Of a stretch of 64,000 bases of DNA, positions 45,855 to 54,077 are shown one piece after another; positions within the stretch are counted from its first letter, which is position 1, and every line of letters begins with the position of its first letter. The stretch lies in contig NZ_DS990556.1 in NCBI RefSeq assembly GCF_000155635.1, forward strand, positions 2,676,607-2,740,606. The letters are read 5' to 3'. Position numbers and translations under genes: made by a program. Source of the DNA: Cyanobium sp. PCC 7001 (GTDB taxonomy: Bacteria > Cyanobacteriota > Cyanobacteriia > PCC-6307 > Cyanobiaceae). The notes under the pieces were generated by a model that saw nothing but the letters and a program-made list of their open reading frames with translations, was not told the origin of the DNA and did not search any database.

Positions 45855-46804
45855 CGGCGAAACTTCAGCAGTTCGGCCGGGGAGGCGAGCAGGTCGATGG
45901 CCACGAAGTAGATCTTGCCGTCCGGATCGAGTAGGAAGCGCCAGGCCACATTCATGCCCACGCCAGCCCCGAACCAGGGGGTCTGCACCTTGCCGGTCAC
46001 CTTGATCTGGGTGAAGTTTCCTTCGGTAGGTTCGGCATAGCCCCGCTCCGGCAGCAGCCGGAGGTTCTGACAATCCTGACGGAAGAAATTCAGGATCGCA
46101 TCCTTGCCCACAATCGGCTTCTGGAAGGGAGGCTGCAGAGCGCCGTCGGGCAGGAACAGCTCAATGAGTTCATCGAAGTCATTGGCATTGAGCAGGTCCA
46201 TGTAGTTGTTCACCGTGGGGTTGATCACCCCCTCGATGAACACCTTGGTGCGCTTTTCCTCAGGAGTTGGCGCCACCACGGGCTCCATCACCTGCTGGCC
46301 CAGACCCTTGGCCGGGTCGAAGCCCATGTCTTCCACGAAGTTGCGCAGCAGCGTGATCTGCTGGCCCTGATCCACGGCCTTGAGGGAGTCGAGCACGGCC
46401 AGGGCATTGGCGGACAGCTGATAGCCTTCGGGGATCGGTGCCACGATGCCTTCGGCCATCCACTCGCCGAGCTGATACCAGAAGCCCAGCTTGATGTTCA
46501 CCGACCATTGGGCGTAGGTGCGGCAGATCTCGGAGTCGGTGCGGTTGGCCAGATCGCACATCACCTGGCTCTGCTCGGGAAAGCTCATCCCCCGGATCTG
46601 CTGGAGCACGCCCTCGGCAAACTGCATCCTGGCGGCACCCGGAGCGGCAATGGTGATGGTCTTGCCCATCTCCAGATAGGCAAACCAGATCAGGGCGAGT
46701 TGATCTTCGGCGCTCAGAAGCAGGAACCGTGCCGTGATGGCTGGAACCACATCAGCGCGGAGAGTTTCCGGGAAGATCTGGCTGGCTTTCTGGAGCGTGA
46801 ACAT
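45851..46804 (-). CDS. ocp: Orange carotenoid protein (OCP)
   Basis: Photoactive carotenoprotein that quenches phycobilisome excitation in strong light. Exactly 317 residues, the canonical OCP1 length. The N-terminal helical domain (LALIWFAYLEMGKTITIAAPG, CDLANRTDSEICRTYAQW) is joined to an NTF2-like domain (NNYMDLLNANDFDELIELF, GKVQTPWFGAGVGMN). Tyr201 and Trp288, which hold the carotenoid keto group, are both present; the interdomain Arg is Arg154 and its partner position 244 is Asp rather than Glu. ATG 46804 is chosen over an extra seven-residue lead. Confidence 0.97.
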   Translation of the reverse strand: MFTLQKASQIFPETLRADVVPAITARFLLLSAEDQLALIWFAYLEMGKTITIAAPGAARMQFAEGVLQQIRGMSFPEQSQVMCDLANRTDSEICRTYAQWSVNIKLGFWYQLGEWMAEGIVAPIPEGYQLSANALAVLDSLKAVDQGQQITLLRNFVEDMGFDPAKGLGQQVMEPVVAPTPEEKRTKVFIEGVINPTVNNYMDLLNANDFDELIELFLPDGALQPPFQKPIVGKDAILNFFRQDCQNLRLLPERGYAEPTEGNFTQIKVTGKVQTPWFGAGVGMNVAWRFLLDPDGKIYFVAIDLLASPAELLKFRR

Positions 46805-47020
46805 GGGCTGCTCTCGCAAGGGCAAATCAATAACGGTCTAGCCAGGCAAGGCAGCGCACTGACGAGGGATTCTCAATTCTTCAACAGACTGGCGTGGCTA
46901 TACCGTGCTGAGGGTGTCTCTGAGTAAGGTGCTGAATGGTAGCCAGAGGCTGGGGACGCCTGTGGGTATTCCGGTCTTCATCGTGGTCTGTGCGAGACGT
47001 CTGTGTGTGACGTCGGCGCG

Positions 47021-47350
47021 TCAACGCTGCCTCGTAGTTACTGGGGTTGGGCTGTTTTCACGGATCACGGCTAACCATTCAGGCACCTGAATTGTTGGAG
47101 TCGTTGGTTTCGGCTCTGCCTGCAGGGCCGCCGCTGCGGTGTCATGCCGTGGGCCAGGCGGGGCCGGTGGGGGCAGGGGCCAGCGCAACAGGGGCAACAG
47201 GCTGTTCACCCCAAGCATCACGAAGGACAGGGCACCCACCAGGGCAAGGATTCGCAGGCCCAGAGGCAGGCCCCGTTCCTCGGGCATGTCGTCGTGCTCT
47301 GTTGGCAGGCCGCAGTCCGGATGGTCGCGGTGAGGCGGGGGAGGCGTCAT
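47021..47350 (-). CDS. Single-span membrane protein, function unknown
   Basis: 109 residues. A polar His/Pro-rich N-terminus (MTPPPPHRDHPDCGLP) leads to one hydrophobic segment (RILALVGALSFVMLGVNSLLPLL) and a Pro/Thr/Ala-rich C-terminal half. Topology suggests a tail outside the cytoplasm. ATG 47350 preferred; the longer frame would run through the tRNA remnant. It is the last backbone gene before the putative attachment scar. Not recognised. Confidence 0.5.
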   Translation of the reverse strand: MTPPPPHRDHPDCGLPTEHDDMPEERGLPLGLRILALVGALSFVMLGVNSLLPLLRWPLPPPAPPGPRHDTAAAALQAEPKPTTPTIQVPEWLAVIRENSPTPVTTRQR

Positions 47351-47487
47351 CAGCTTCTCTCCCGACCGGAGGCGTGGCCAGCAGTCAACATGTTCATCGC
47401 CACTCAGAGGCATTGCGGCAAGCACAACGCAACCAAATACAACGCAACACTGCTGCAGCCGGAGTGAGACAGAGACAGTGTGGTGAA

Positions 47488-47534
47488 TGGAGCCAAGGAG
47501 ACTCGAACTCCTGACCCCCTGCATGCCATGCAAG
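47488..47534 (-). tRNA. tRNA-Ala(GGC) 3' half only, putative attachment-site scar
   Basis: On the minus strand the segment reads as the anticodon arm CTTGC-ATGGCAT-GCAGG (anticodon GGC), variable loop, T-arm AGGAG-TTCGAGT-CTCCT, acceptor 3' strand TGGCTCC and A. The matching 5' acceptor strand, D-arm and rest of the gene are absent from the sequence to the right. A tRNA half that ends near the anticodon loop is the classical product of integration by a tyrosine recombinase. It cannot make a functional tRNA. Confidence 0.8.
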
Positions 47535-48015
47535 AAAGATTTCTGCAACAAGCCTTCTGCTGCAGTGGCCTGAAGTTTTAAGTCCTCCTGGAGTGCGCAG
47601 AAATGTGCGCACTTTTGTCGTGGCACCTGTTCCAGTGAGCTGTCTCAATTGGGAGCTGGCTGCGGCAATCAGGCCCATCAGTGCTTTGCTGATGGCCTTC
47701 CGGCGGAAGCGGCCAGGCCCTTTCAATGGACGGCCTCCCACTGAGAGGCAGATCCTGTTGGCCTGCCCGGCTCCGCAAGCGCACCGGCTGGTGGCCCCTG
47801 GTGGGGTGGCGACGCTCGAAGCTCACCTCTGCGCCATGCCTAGCGGGTGGGAGTGATGGCAGCACCTCGGCGCACTGCTCCGAGCATCACAACCGCCTTT
47901 TGGAGCCGCCAAGGCCGTGTTCAAAATCCTCTTCACTGCCATTCGAGTTCAACAGGTCGCCAGGCGCCAAGAACCCAGTGTTTCTATGCGCGCGCGCGTG
48001 AAGTGCCGTGTGGAG
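47535..48015. other. Element left end without a convincing gene
   Basis: About 480 bp between the tRNA scar and the iteron-like repeats. Several overlapping frames of 80-115 codons are open on both strands, but none has a recognisable domain, plausible start or consistent composition. An alternating CGCGCGCG run lies at about 47,989-47,998. No integrase is visible here. Confidence 0.4.
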
Positions 48016-48202
48016 GTGTGCGGGCTACGAGACTCATTGCACTGGAAGGGTTAAGCCCGCACTCGGGGTGTGCGGGCTGGAAAGACGATTTGGCAGGGCG
48101 TTTCAGATCCCTTGCGGCGGAAGGGTTTAGCCTGCACAAAGCGGAAGACTGGAATCAGTAGCAAATGTTAAACCCTGTGCCTGGAACGGTTTAGCCCGCA
48201 CA
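48016..48202. repeat. Iteron-like repeat cluster
   Basis: Three direct copies of a roughly 20-bp unit close to GGAAGGGTTTAGCCCGCACA start at 48044, 48119 and 48183. Inverted half-copies GTGTGCGGGCT lie at 48016-48026 and 48068-48078, and a TAAACCCT half at 48169-48176. Copy one and the second half-copy form a perfect 9-bp inverted repeat (48054-48062 with 48070-48078). The array lies just past the end of the primase-helicase gene. Repeated Rep-type binding sites and an origin are the simplest reading. Confidence 0.7.
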
Positions 48203-48408
48203 GTCGCAGGGCTGTCTCAGAAGGAGATCAGGGGGGCGTTGACGGGGACGTATGATCCGGATGGAGGGGTGTGTGGCTGGGCCCGTCTGCGTAAGCAGAG
48301 AATAGCAAGGGTGAAGGTGTATCTCGGTTCAGGATGAACCTCGATCCACGGGGTTCAGATCCATCGGAGCAGGATGAAGGTCGCCCGGGATCGTGATCCG
48401 AATCAGGA

Positions 48409-50880
48409 TCAGAGGTCGTCCCAGATGGACGGGTTCGCTTCGCTCTGCCGGTCGGGATCGGCATCGAGGATGGCGCTCAGCACGGCGAAGCGGTTGGCCT
48501 TGGGCATCCTGTCGATCAGGCCTTCGCCCCTGAGTTCCTCGATCAGGTCATTGCGGCCGGCCCTCACCTTGATGGCATTGGGATGGCCGTGCCGTCCCAG
48601 AAAGCGGCGGAGGTCATCACGCTTCAGGCCCTGGTAGGGGCCCGGATTGGCCTTGGCCTTGTGGGCTTCGTAGTGCTCCTGCATGAAGCCGAGCAGCAGC
48701 CTGCGGGCTTCGTCCTGCTGGTCCTCGTCGTGGAGGGTCTTCACCTCGCCCATCTCGATGCTGTAGGGGATCTCGCGCTGCGGGCCAAGGCGGGACTTCT
48801 CGACAATGAAGAAGCGCTGGCCGTCGCGCACTTCCAGGCGGAACACACCGGCCGTGAGTTCGCTCAGGGCCGCAACGCCCTGGGCGTGGTCGGCACCTTT
48901 GGCGCTGTGGTGCACGATCAGCAAGGTGATGCCCTGGGCTGAGCAGAGGCGGATCAGCAGGTCGACGTAGTCGCTCACCACCTGCTCGCCGACACGGACG
49001 CCGGGCGGGAGGATGGTCTTGAGCGAGTCGATCACCAGCAGGTCGTAGGGTTCGCCTCGATCCCTGGCGGCATGGATGGTGTCCATCAGCCGCTTGAGGC
49101 CCGCCAGCGTCATGCGCCAGGAGCCAACGCCAGCGCTGATGCTCTCGAAGCGAACATCGACGTACTGCTGGGCCCACTCCTGGGTCAACATGCCGTGGCT
49201 GCGGGCGTAGTTGCGGATGTCGCGGGCCGCATCAGAGGCGCCATCGGAGGCGATGATCAGGGCGCGGCGGTGGCGGTAGTGGTTTGGACTCACGGCGCCG
49301 AAGTCCATGAACTGGGTGTAGCCGGGTGCTCCCAGCGCCGCCCTGGCGATGAACAGGGCCATGGTCGTCTTGCCGGCGCCGGCCTTGGCGTGAATCATGT
49401 AGGTGCGGCCCTGGTCCAGCAGGCCCGGGATCAGGGGGCGCGTCACCGTCTCGGGAATGTCGGCCAGCTTCACCACCGGGAAGGCGTGCTGATCCAGGCG
49501 CGGCAGGCCCTGGTCATCGGAGAAGAAGCGGAGCAGGGCCGCATCGATGCGCCACGGCTCGCGGTTGTAGAGGTTCCACTCGAAGAGGTTGCTGCGGTAG
49601 TCATCGATCAGCTGCTCGGCCTCTTGGGCGCTTACCTTGCGCTCGCCGCGATCGGTGACGTGCACCTGGTCCACCGTCAGGCGGTAGAGCCGCCAGAGCA
49701 TCAGGTGGGTAGGGCGGTCACCGGCTGAGCCGCCTGGCTGGGTGGAGCGGTCGTTCTTGAGCTTCTGCAGCTCTGAGGTCGAGATCGCATCAGGGGCCCG
49801 ATCGCCCATCAGGCTGCGGCCGCGGGGCCGTGGCTCCTGAGGTTCCGGCGCCGCGGGGCGGGGCATCGGGTCGGGTTCGCCCAGCACCGGCGCCTCCGGC
49901 GGCCGGGAGCTGTAGAAGCTGCGCGGCAGCTTGCGGGTGGGGCCGCCGCCTCCGCGCAGCTCCTCGGGCATCAGTCGCCACCAGCCCTTGCCGTGCTGCT
50001 CGGCCACCAGCTTGAGGATCTTGCCGGGGCCTGAGCGGCGGCCGCTCCTGGCCCAGCGGCCAGCACTCAGCTGCTGGGTCTTGCTGTGGTGGCAGCGGTC
50101 ATGCCAGAGCTGGAAGGCCAGCTTGACGTCCTCATCAGCTGCGCCGGCCGCGGCCTGGAAAACGCTGTGCCAGTACTCGTACTCGCCGTCCTCGCTGGGG
50201 CGGAGGATGCCGGGGGTGCGCAGGGCCCAGGCGGCGCGGGCGCAGTCGCGGCGGTGATCTTCGGGGCTGACGTCCACCTTGGCCGCGGCGGCCTCAGCCT
50301 CCTTGCGCTTGAGCAGCTCGCGGGCGTCTTCGGTGAACTCCCAGCCGAAGGGCTCGGCGTCGCCGTACTGCAAGTCAGCAGCGTCATTGCCGAACCAGAT
50401 CTGCAACGGCTTGGCGCCGCAGGCATCCCTGACCTTCAGGTCCAGGCGCTGCACCAGCAGCTCGGTGCGGGCGCGGTGCAGCTCCGGGTCGTCGATCGGC
50501 TCCGCGATGAACACCGCCCGGAAGCGGTGGGCGCTGGGGCTGCCGGTGCTCTGCTGCTTCTCGAGCGAGCCGTGGGACGGGGTGGTGTAGGTGAAGGCGC
50601 AGTGGCGCTGCACCATCGGGTGGGCCCACCAGTCCTCCAGATCGAGATCGCCGTCGATGTCGAGGGCCATCAGGTTGCTGCGCTGATAGTTCTCGTTGCA
50701 GCGCTCGCCCTGGAACTGGCAGCTCGTCCAGGCCTTGCCGGCCTTGATGTGGTTGACCAGCTCCTCTGGTGTGAGTTCTGCGGGGATCCAGGAGCAGCTG
50801 TTCTCCACCTCGGAGAACGCATCCTTGGGGGTCTTGTTGTGATGGCCCTGGTGCAGGGAGACGAGGAGTATCGGGGTCAT
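48409..50880 (-). CDS. Primase-helicase of a mobile element
   Basis: 823 residues. The N-terminal part carries archaeo-eukaryotic primase-like motifs: MALDIDGDLD (acidic pair Asp74/Asp76) and AHRFRAVFIAEPID (His118). A PriCT-like region follows (YWHSVFQAAAGAADEDVKLAF, near 235). A Pro-rich linker occupies about 320-390. The C-terminal half is a RepA/RecA-type ATPase with Walker A AKAGAGKTT (Lys504), Walker B LLVIDSLK and LLIVHHSAKG. Such fusions replicate plasmids, satellites and tRNA-integrated elements. ATG 50880 begins right at MTPILLVSLHQGHH. An iteron array lies downstream and a palindrome upstream. Confidence 0.8.
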   Translation of the reverse strand: MTPILLVSLHQGHHNKTPKDAFSEVENSCSWIPAELTPEELVNHIKAGKAWTSCQFQGERCNENYQRSNLMALDIDGDLDLEDWWAHPMVQRHCAFTYTTPSHGSLEKQQSTGSPSAHRFRAVFIAEPIDDPELHRARTELLVQRLDLKVRDACGAKPLQIWFGNDAADLQYGDAEPFGWEFTEDARELLKRKEAEAAAAKVDVSPEDHRRDCARAAWALRTPGILRPSEDGEYEYWHSVFQAAAGAADEDVKLAFQLWHDRCHHSKTQQLSAGRWARSGRRSGPGKILKLVAEQHGKGWWRLMPEELRGGGGPTRKLPRSFYSSRPPEAPVLGEPDPMPRPAAPEPQEPRPRGRSLMGDRAPDAISTSELQKLKNDRSTQPGGSAGDRPTHLMLWRLYRLTVDQVHVTDRGERKVSAQEAEQLIDDYRSNLFEWNLYNREPWRIDAALLRFFSDDQGLPRLDQHAFPVVKLADIPETVTRPLIPGLLDQGRTYMIHAKAGAGKTTMALFIARAALGAPGYTQFMDFGAVSPNHYRHRRALIIASDGASDAARDIRNYARSHGMLTQEWAQQYVDVRFESISAGVGSWRMTLAGLKRLMDTIHAARDRGEPYDLLVIDSLKTILPPGVRVGEQVVSDYVDLLIRLCSAQGITLLIVHHSAKGADHAQGVAALSELTAGVFRLEVRDGQRFFIVEKSRLGPQREIPYSIEMGEVKTLHDEDQQDEARRLLLGFMQEHYEAHKAKANPGPYQGLKRDDLRRFLGRHGHPNAIKVRAGRNDLIEELRGEGLIDRMPKANRFAVLSAILDADPDRQSEANPSIWDDL

Positions 50881-50933
50881 GGCGCATGGCCTTCGCTACA
50901 TCGGGGGTATGTGGAGTCGGTTGCGGTTGACTG

Positions 50934-50948
50934 AATCGGGGCCCGATT
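50934..50948. promoter_or_regulatory. Palindrome upstream of the primase-helicase, possible operator
   Basis: AATCGGG-G-CCCGATT, a perfect 7-bp dyad around one base, 54 to 68 bp upstream of the start codon at 50880. It has the size of a dimeric repressor site. No regulator gene is visible nearby other than the sigma factor. Confidence 0.4.
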
Positions 50949-51103
50949 GGGGCCAATTCCACAAGTGGCTGCATGCCCTGCCAGTAATGGCATGGCGGGC
51001 CGGAGCGCCCGCCTCAGCCGCCCAGCGCGGATGGCCAGAGGGTGGTGAGGGCGCCGTTGCGGAGCCCTTGTCCTCTGGCCGTTGGCGGTCGATCAGCCGC
51101 TGT

Positions 51104-51724
51104 TCAGCACGGCGCTGCGGGCTGCTCCAGGAACAGCTGCCGCAGACGCTCCAGGCCGCGCTGGCGATCGCGGCTGACGGTCATGGGGCTGAGGCCAAGG
51201 AACTCGGCGGCCTGGCGCAGCGAGCGGCCGTCGAGCACGGTGAGGCGCAGGACGGCAGCCTGGCGCTGCGGCAGCGCCTTCAGCAGCTGGACGATCGGCT
51301 TCTCCGGTTCCAGCGCCGGCTGGATCGGGGCTGGGGCTGGCAGGCAGTCCAGCCAGCTGGGCGCAGGGCCAGAGTCGGAGTGGGCGCTGGTCGCCGGGGC
51401 GTCGAGGCTGAGGTGGCGCCAGGGGGCATGGCCTCGGGCCCGGGCCGGCAGCCGCACCATCAGAGCGCGATCGCGCAGGTGATGGCTCAAGGCGCCGTCG
51501 ATGCAGCGCTTGAGGTAGGCCGGTGCAGTGCGTTCCTCCCGCAGGCGGGCTGTGGCCTGCACCAGGGCAAGGCGGGCCACCTGGATGCAGTCGTCCTGCT
51601 CCAGCAGATCCGGCATGCGGTGGTGGAACCGCCGGGCCCTGGCATCGGCCAGGGGGAGGAAGCGGCGGATGAGGGCGTCACGGCTGTGGGCATCACGCCG
51701 TGAACGGGAGAGGAGGGGAGCCAT
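51104..51724 (-). CDS. Small sigma-70-family RNA polymerase sigma factor
   Basis: 206 residues from ATG 51724. Region 2 is recognisable as RRFLPLADARARRFHHRMPDL followed by LEQDDCIQVARLALVQATARL (the DL-Q core-binding helix). Region 4 is LPQRQAAVLRLTVLDGRSLRQ, then AAEFLGLSPMTVSRDRQRGLERLRQL, a helix-turn-helix for -35 recognition. Between them is a Pro/Ala-rich linker without region 3. This is not one of the housekeeping cyanobacterial group 1 or 2 factors. It may drive the element's own genes, several of which share an upstream box. Confidence 0.75.
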   Translation of the reverse strand: MAPLLSRSRRDAHSRDALIRRFLPLADARARRFHHRMPDLLEQDDCIQVARLALVQATARLREERTAPAYLKRCIDGALSHHLRDRALMVRLPARARGHAPWRHLSLDAPATSAHSDSGPAPSWLDCLPAPAPIQPALEPEKPIVQLLKALPQRQAAVLRLTVLDGRSLRQAAEFLGLSPMTVSRDRQRGLERLRQLFLEQPAAPC

Positions 51725-51835
51725 GGAAGGGGTGTCAAGGCGGTGCAAGACAGCCCCCGGGAAGAGTGCGGGGAGGGGTTGGGACGTTCCCGAATTGGGC
51801 TCCATACCCTCACCTGCAGGAGCACCAAGAAGGTG

Positions 51836-52483
51836 ATGGGACGACAACGACACGCCGCCAACCCAGCTGGCTGGAACGCCCTGATGGCCCAGGTGGCGAA
51901 CAACCGCTTCACGCACAGCTGGAACGATGCGGTGACGGACGGATTGATCGCTCCGGCTGAACGGTTGCTGCTGGGGCAGGCCGCTCAATCACGGGACACG
52001 CAGATGCGGCTGGCCCGTGCGGTGGAGGCCGATCTGGCCGCCCACGGCGGTGTGCTCTCCGCCGGCATGCAGCGGCTGCTGCAGGAGCATGTGGATCCGG
52101 CGGTGGATCTGGCGCGGCTGGACCGGGCCAGTGCCGTGATGGATGCCGCCGGCCTGCAGGGGGAGGAGAGGGTGGTGCAGCTGACCACGCTGCTGGCCCA
52201 GGGGAGGTACCGGCCCGGCCTGGTGGAGCGGGGCGATGTGGACGCCAGGCGGACGCGGCAGCTGCGCGAGGCGGTGCTGGCGGGCCAACCCCGGCGGGCG
52301 AGCACGGCGACGGGAGAGCTGGTGCGCCAGTACGGGTTGGGTTCACCGCTGGCGGCCTACGGCGCGGCTGGAGTGGCCGCGGCGGGGCTGCTGGCCGCGG
52401 CCGCGGCTCTGCATGAGGATGCGCCGCAGGCCCGAGCCGGGGAGCAACCCCCTGCTGCTCCAGGGGGGATGCCATGGGCATGA
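51836..52483 (+). CDS. Element-encoded protein with C-terminal hydrophobic segment, function unknown
   Basis: 215 residues from ATG 51836, divergent from the sigma factor gene (111 bp between starts). Mostly helical: NPAGWNALMAQVANNRFTHSW near the start, then repeated Ala/Leu-rich helices, and a C-terminal hydrophobic stretch AAGVAAAGLLAAAAAL. Ala content is high, but the charge pattern and the GGTG spaced before ATG support coding. No family recognised. The frame is open further upstream without a better start. Confidence 0.5.
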   Translation: MGRQRHAANPAGWNALMAQVANNRFTHSWNDAVTDGLIAPAERLLLGQAAQSRDTQMRLARAVEADLAAHGGVLSAGMQRLLQEHVDPAVDLARLDRASAVMDAAGLQGEERVVQLTTLLAQGRYRPGLVERGDVDARRTRQLREAVLAGQPRRASTATGELVRQYGLGSPLAAYGAAGVAAAGLLAAAAALHEDAPQARAGEQPPAAPGGMPWA

Positions 52484-52602
52484 CGGCATCAAGGAGCCTT
52501 GGCCTGGCTGCCCGCGGCACCGCCGTGGGGGTTGGGGGCAGAACGGGAAAAGGCACCCCCGGAGGAGGTGCCGATGCGCTGGAGCTGGAGGTGGCCGAGC
52601 GA

Positions 52603-52911
52603 TCAGATCAGCAGGTTGGCGGCATAGCGATGCGCGATGTGATCACTGCGCAGGTAGATGCCGATGCCGGAGCGCTGCTGTTGATCGCCGCGGCCGGTGG
52701 AGAAGCCGACTTCGAGCGAGAGATCGCCGGCGATGCCGGTGCCGACGTACGCCGGCCCGTAGGTGCGATAGGCACCGTTGCATTCGGCAGCAGCGATGGC
52801 GGCCAGGCCCGGCTGGCTGGCATCCGATCCAGGGGTGATGGCGGCACTGCCATCGCCCGCCATGGGTTGCACGGCCGGCGGGGACTGGATCAGGGCGGAG
52901 GGGTTCTGCAT
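52603..52911 (-). CDS. Small element-encoded protein, function unknown
   Basis: 102 residues from ATG 52911. The first 45 are Ser/Pro/Ala-rich; the rest is ordered-looking, with CNGAYRTYGPAYVGTGIAGD and GRGDQQQRSGIGIYLRSDHIA, a beta-rich pattern. A CCCCCGGGAAGA box lies 34 bp upstream of its start, as for the sigma factor. A longer start 28 codons upstream is Arg/Pro-rich and would include the box. Not recognised. Confidence 0.45.
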   Translation of the reverse strand: MQNPSALIQSPPAVQPMAGDGSAAITPGSDASQPGLAAIAAAECNGAYRTYGPAYVGTGIAGDLSLEVGFSTGRGDQQQRSGIGIYLRSDHIAHRYAANLLI

Positions 52912-53158
52912 GGGGAACACCAAGAGTGGACGCAGCACCCATCTCCCCCGGGAAGATCCCCGTGCCAGTCGTGGAGGGAAGACGGGTGGCAGCACCGTGG
53001 TGCCGATCTCGCCCCCGGGAAGACCAGTGGCAGAAGATCCCAGATTGGAGGTTCCAGGCGTTGGATCCTCCCCGGTTGGCCGCCTGTTATGCGGGGAGCC
53101 TTAGGACAGGCAGATCACCAGGGCGCGAATGGCACCTGTCATCGCCGGGGCGTGACTG

Positions 53159-53293
53159 GTGCCAGGGCAGGACGACAACAACCCAGTGCTGTCCTGGCTT
53201 CTGGGCTGGATGGCCGCAGCAGAGCCTGGACTGCGGCTGCTGTTCCGGACCACGCAGACGACGCTGTGCCTGTTCACTGTCGCCAAGGATTGA
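53159..53293 (+). CDS. Possible 44-residue protein
   Basis: GTG-started ORF: VPGQDDNNPVLSWLLGWMAA, then AEPGLRLLFRTTQTTLCLFT and VAKD. It has balanced composition and an amphipathic middle, but no homologue known to me and no good ribosome site. Listed because the surrounding kilobase has no other rightward candidate. Confidence 0.25.
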   Translation: MPGQDDNNPVLSWLLGWMAAAEPGLRLLFRTTQTTLCLFTVAKD

Positions 53294-53813
53294 GGCTTGG
53301 TGAGGAGCCCGCGCCAGGTCTGCACACGTGCATGGAGAGGATGACCTGGTTGGGGGTGAAGTTCTCACTGCTGCCACCTACCCCGGGGAGGCCTTTTCTC
53401 CCAGGGGGTCTGATCCCAAGGGGGTATTGGGTGGGCCTCCGAAATTTTCTGGCGCTGATCACGCGCACGTGAGGGCAGCCCTGCCACCGAGTAGGGAGGG
53501 CTGAGTCAGCAGCATCGACATGCAACTGGAAGATGAGGAGGATCCGGGGCCGACGCTTCAGGCGGGCTGCGAGTTGCGGTCAGGGCTTCCGTTACGGCTC
53601 TTCCCGTGACACTGGTGCTGAAGCGCCTGCGATCAAGAGATTCCAGGGACAGGGGCGCAGGGTTGAATCGTCTGCACGTCTGCGCTGCCGGTGTCCCGAT
53701 TGAAAGGCCGTGGCCGCGCTCATTGCGCTCTGATGGCTGACGAGGGCGGCCTCAACGGCCCCTGCTGCCTGAGACTGGCAGGGGGAATGGTCGATTGCGG
53801 GATGGCCGGGGCT
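53294..53813. other. Gene-poor stretch within the element
   Basis: About 520 bp without a supported gene. It contains G/C-rich runs near 53,376-53,435, including CCCCGGGGAGG and two GGGGG(T) runs. This could be decayed sequence or a long leader; no hairpin terminator is convincing. Confidence 0.35.
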
Positions 53814-53981
53814 TCAGGTTGTCGCTTCCAGCATCAGCCGCTCGCCATCGGTGGCCTGTCGGATCGCTCCTGCATCCCGCTCAAGAAGGAGCCGGATACG
53901 GAACTGATCGGGATCCAGCCCTGAGGCGGCCAACAGGGCGTGCTCGGAAAGGGCGCCACAGTCACCCAGCAGGTTGGAGAG
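53814..53981 (-). pseudogene. Orphan 3' end of an hsdS-like gene
   Basis: The minus strand encodes LSNLLGDCGALSEHALLAAS, GLDPDQFRIRLLLERDAGAI and RQATDGERLMLEATT, then a stop (53814). This aligns along its whole length with the C-terminal segment of HsdS at 55.06-55.21 kb (about three quarters of residues identical by eye). No start or upstream domains are present. The copy is separated from the intact hsdS by the Mrr gene, so it is a relic of gene insertion or allele exchange. Confidence 0.75.
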
Positions 53982-54077
53982 GTGTTATGAACACAGCTCG
54001 TGAGAGCACATCCGGATAGCTCGAATGGGGAGATCTAATCGGGGGGATGGGATCCCGGAATGAACAGTGGTTAGGCC

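Larger units (their letters stand above)
51754..53023. repeat. CCCCCGGGAAGA box, three copies
   Basis: The 12-mer CCCCCGGGAAGA occurs at 51754-51765, 52945-52956 and 53012-53023; read on the minus strand it is TCTTCCCGGGGG. The first copy begins 30 bp upstream of the sigma factor start (51724) and the second 34 bp upstream of the start of the gene at 52911, both in the same orientation. The third lies 67 bp beyond the second. Equal spacing to two leftward starts suggests a shared promoter or leader element. Confidence 0.6.

Noticed and set aside
47578-47865. Open frames next to the tRNA scar that might be an integrase remnant
   Set aside because: No catalytic Arg/His/Tyr motif of tyrosine recombinases could be found in any frame.
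48016-48202. CRISPR array
   Set aside because: Copies occur in both orientations with unequal spacing and no cas genes are near; iterons fit better.
53087-53377. Leftward 96-codon open frame
   Set aside because: Arg/Pro/Gln-rich composition, no plausible start region, and it overlaps an equally weak rightward ORF.
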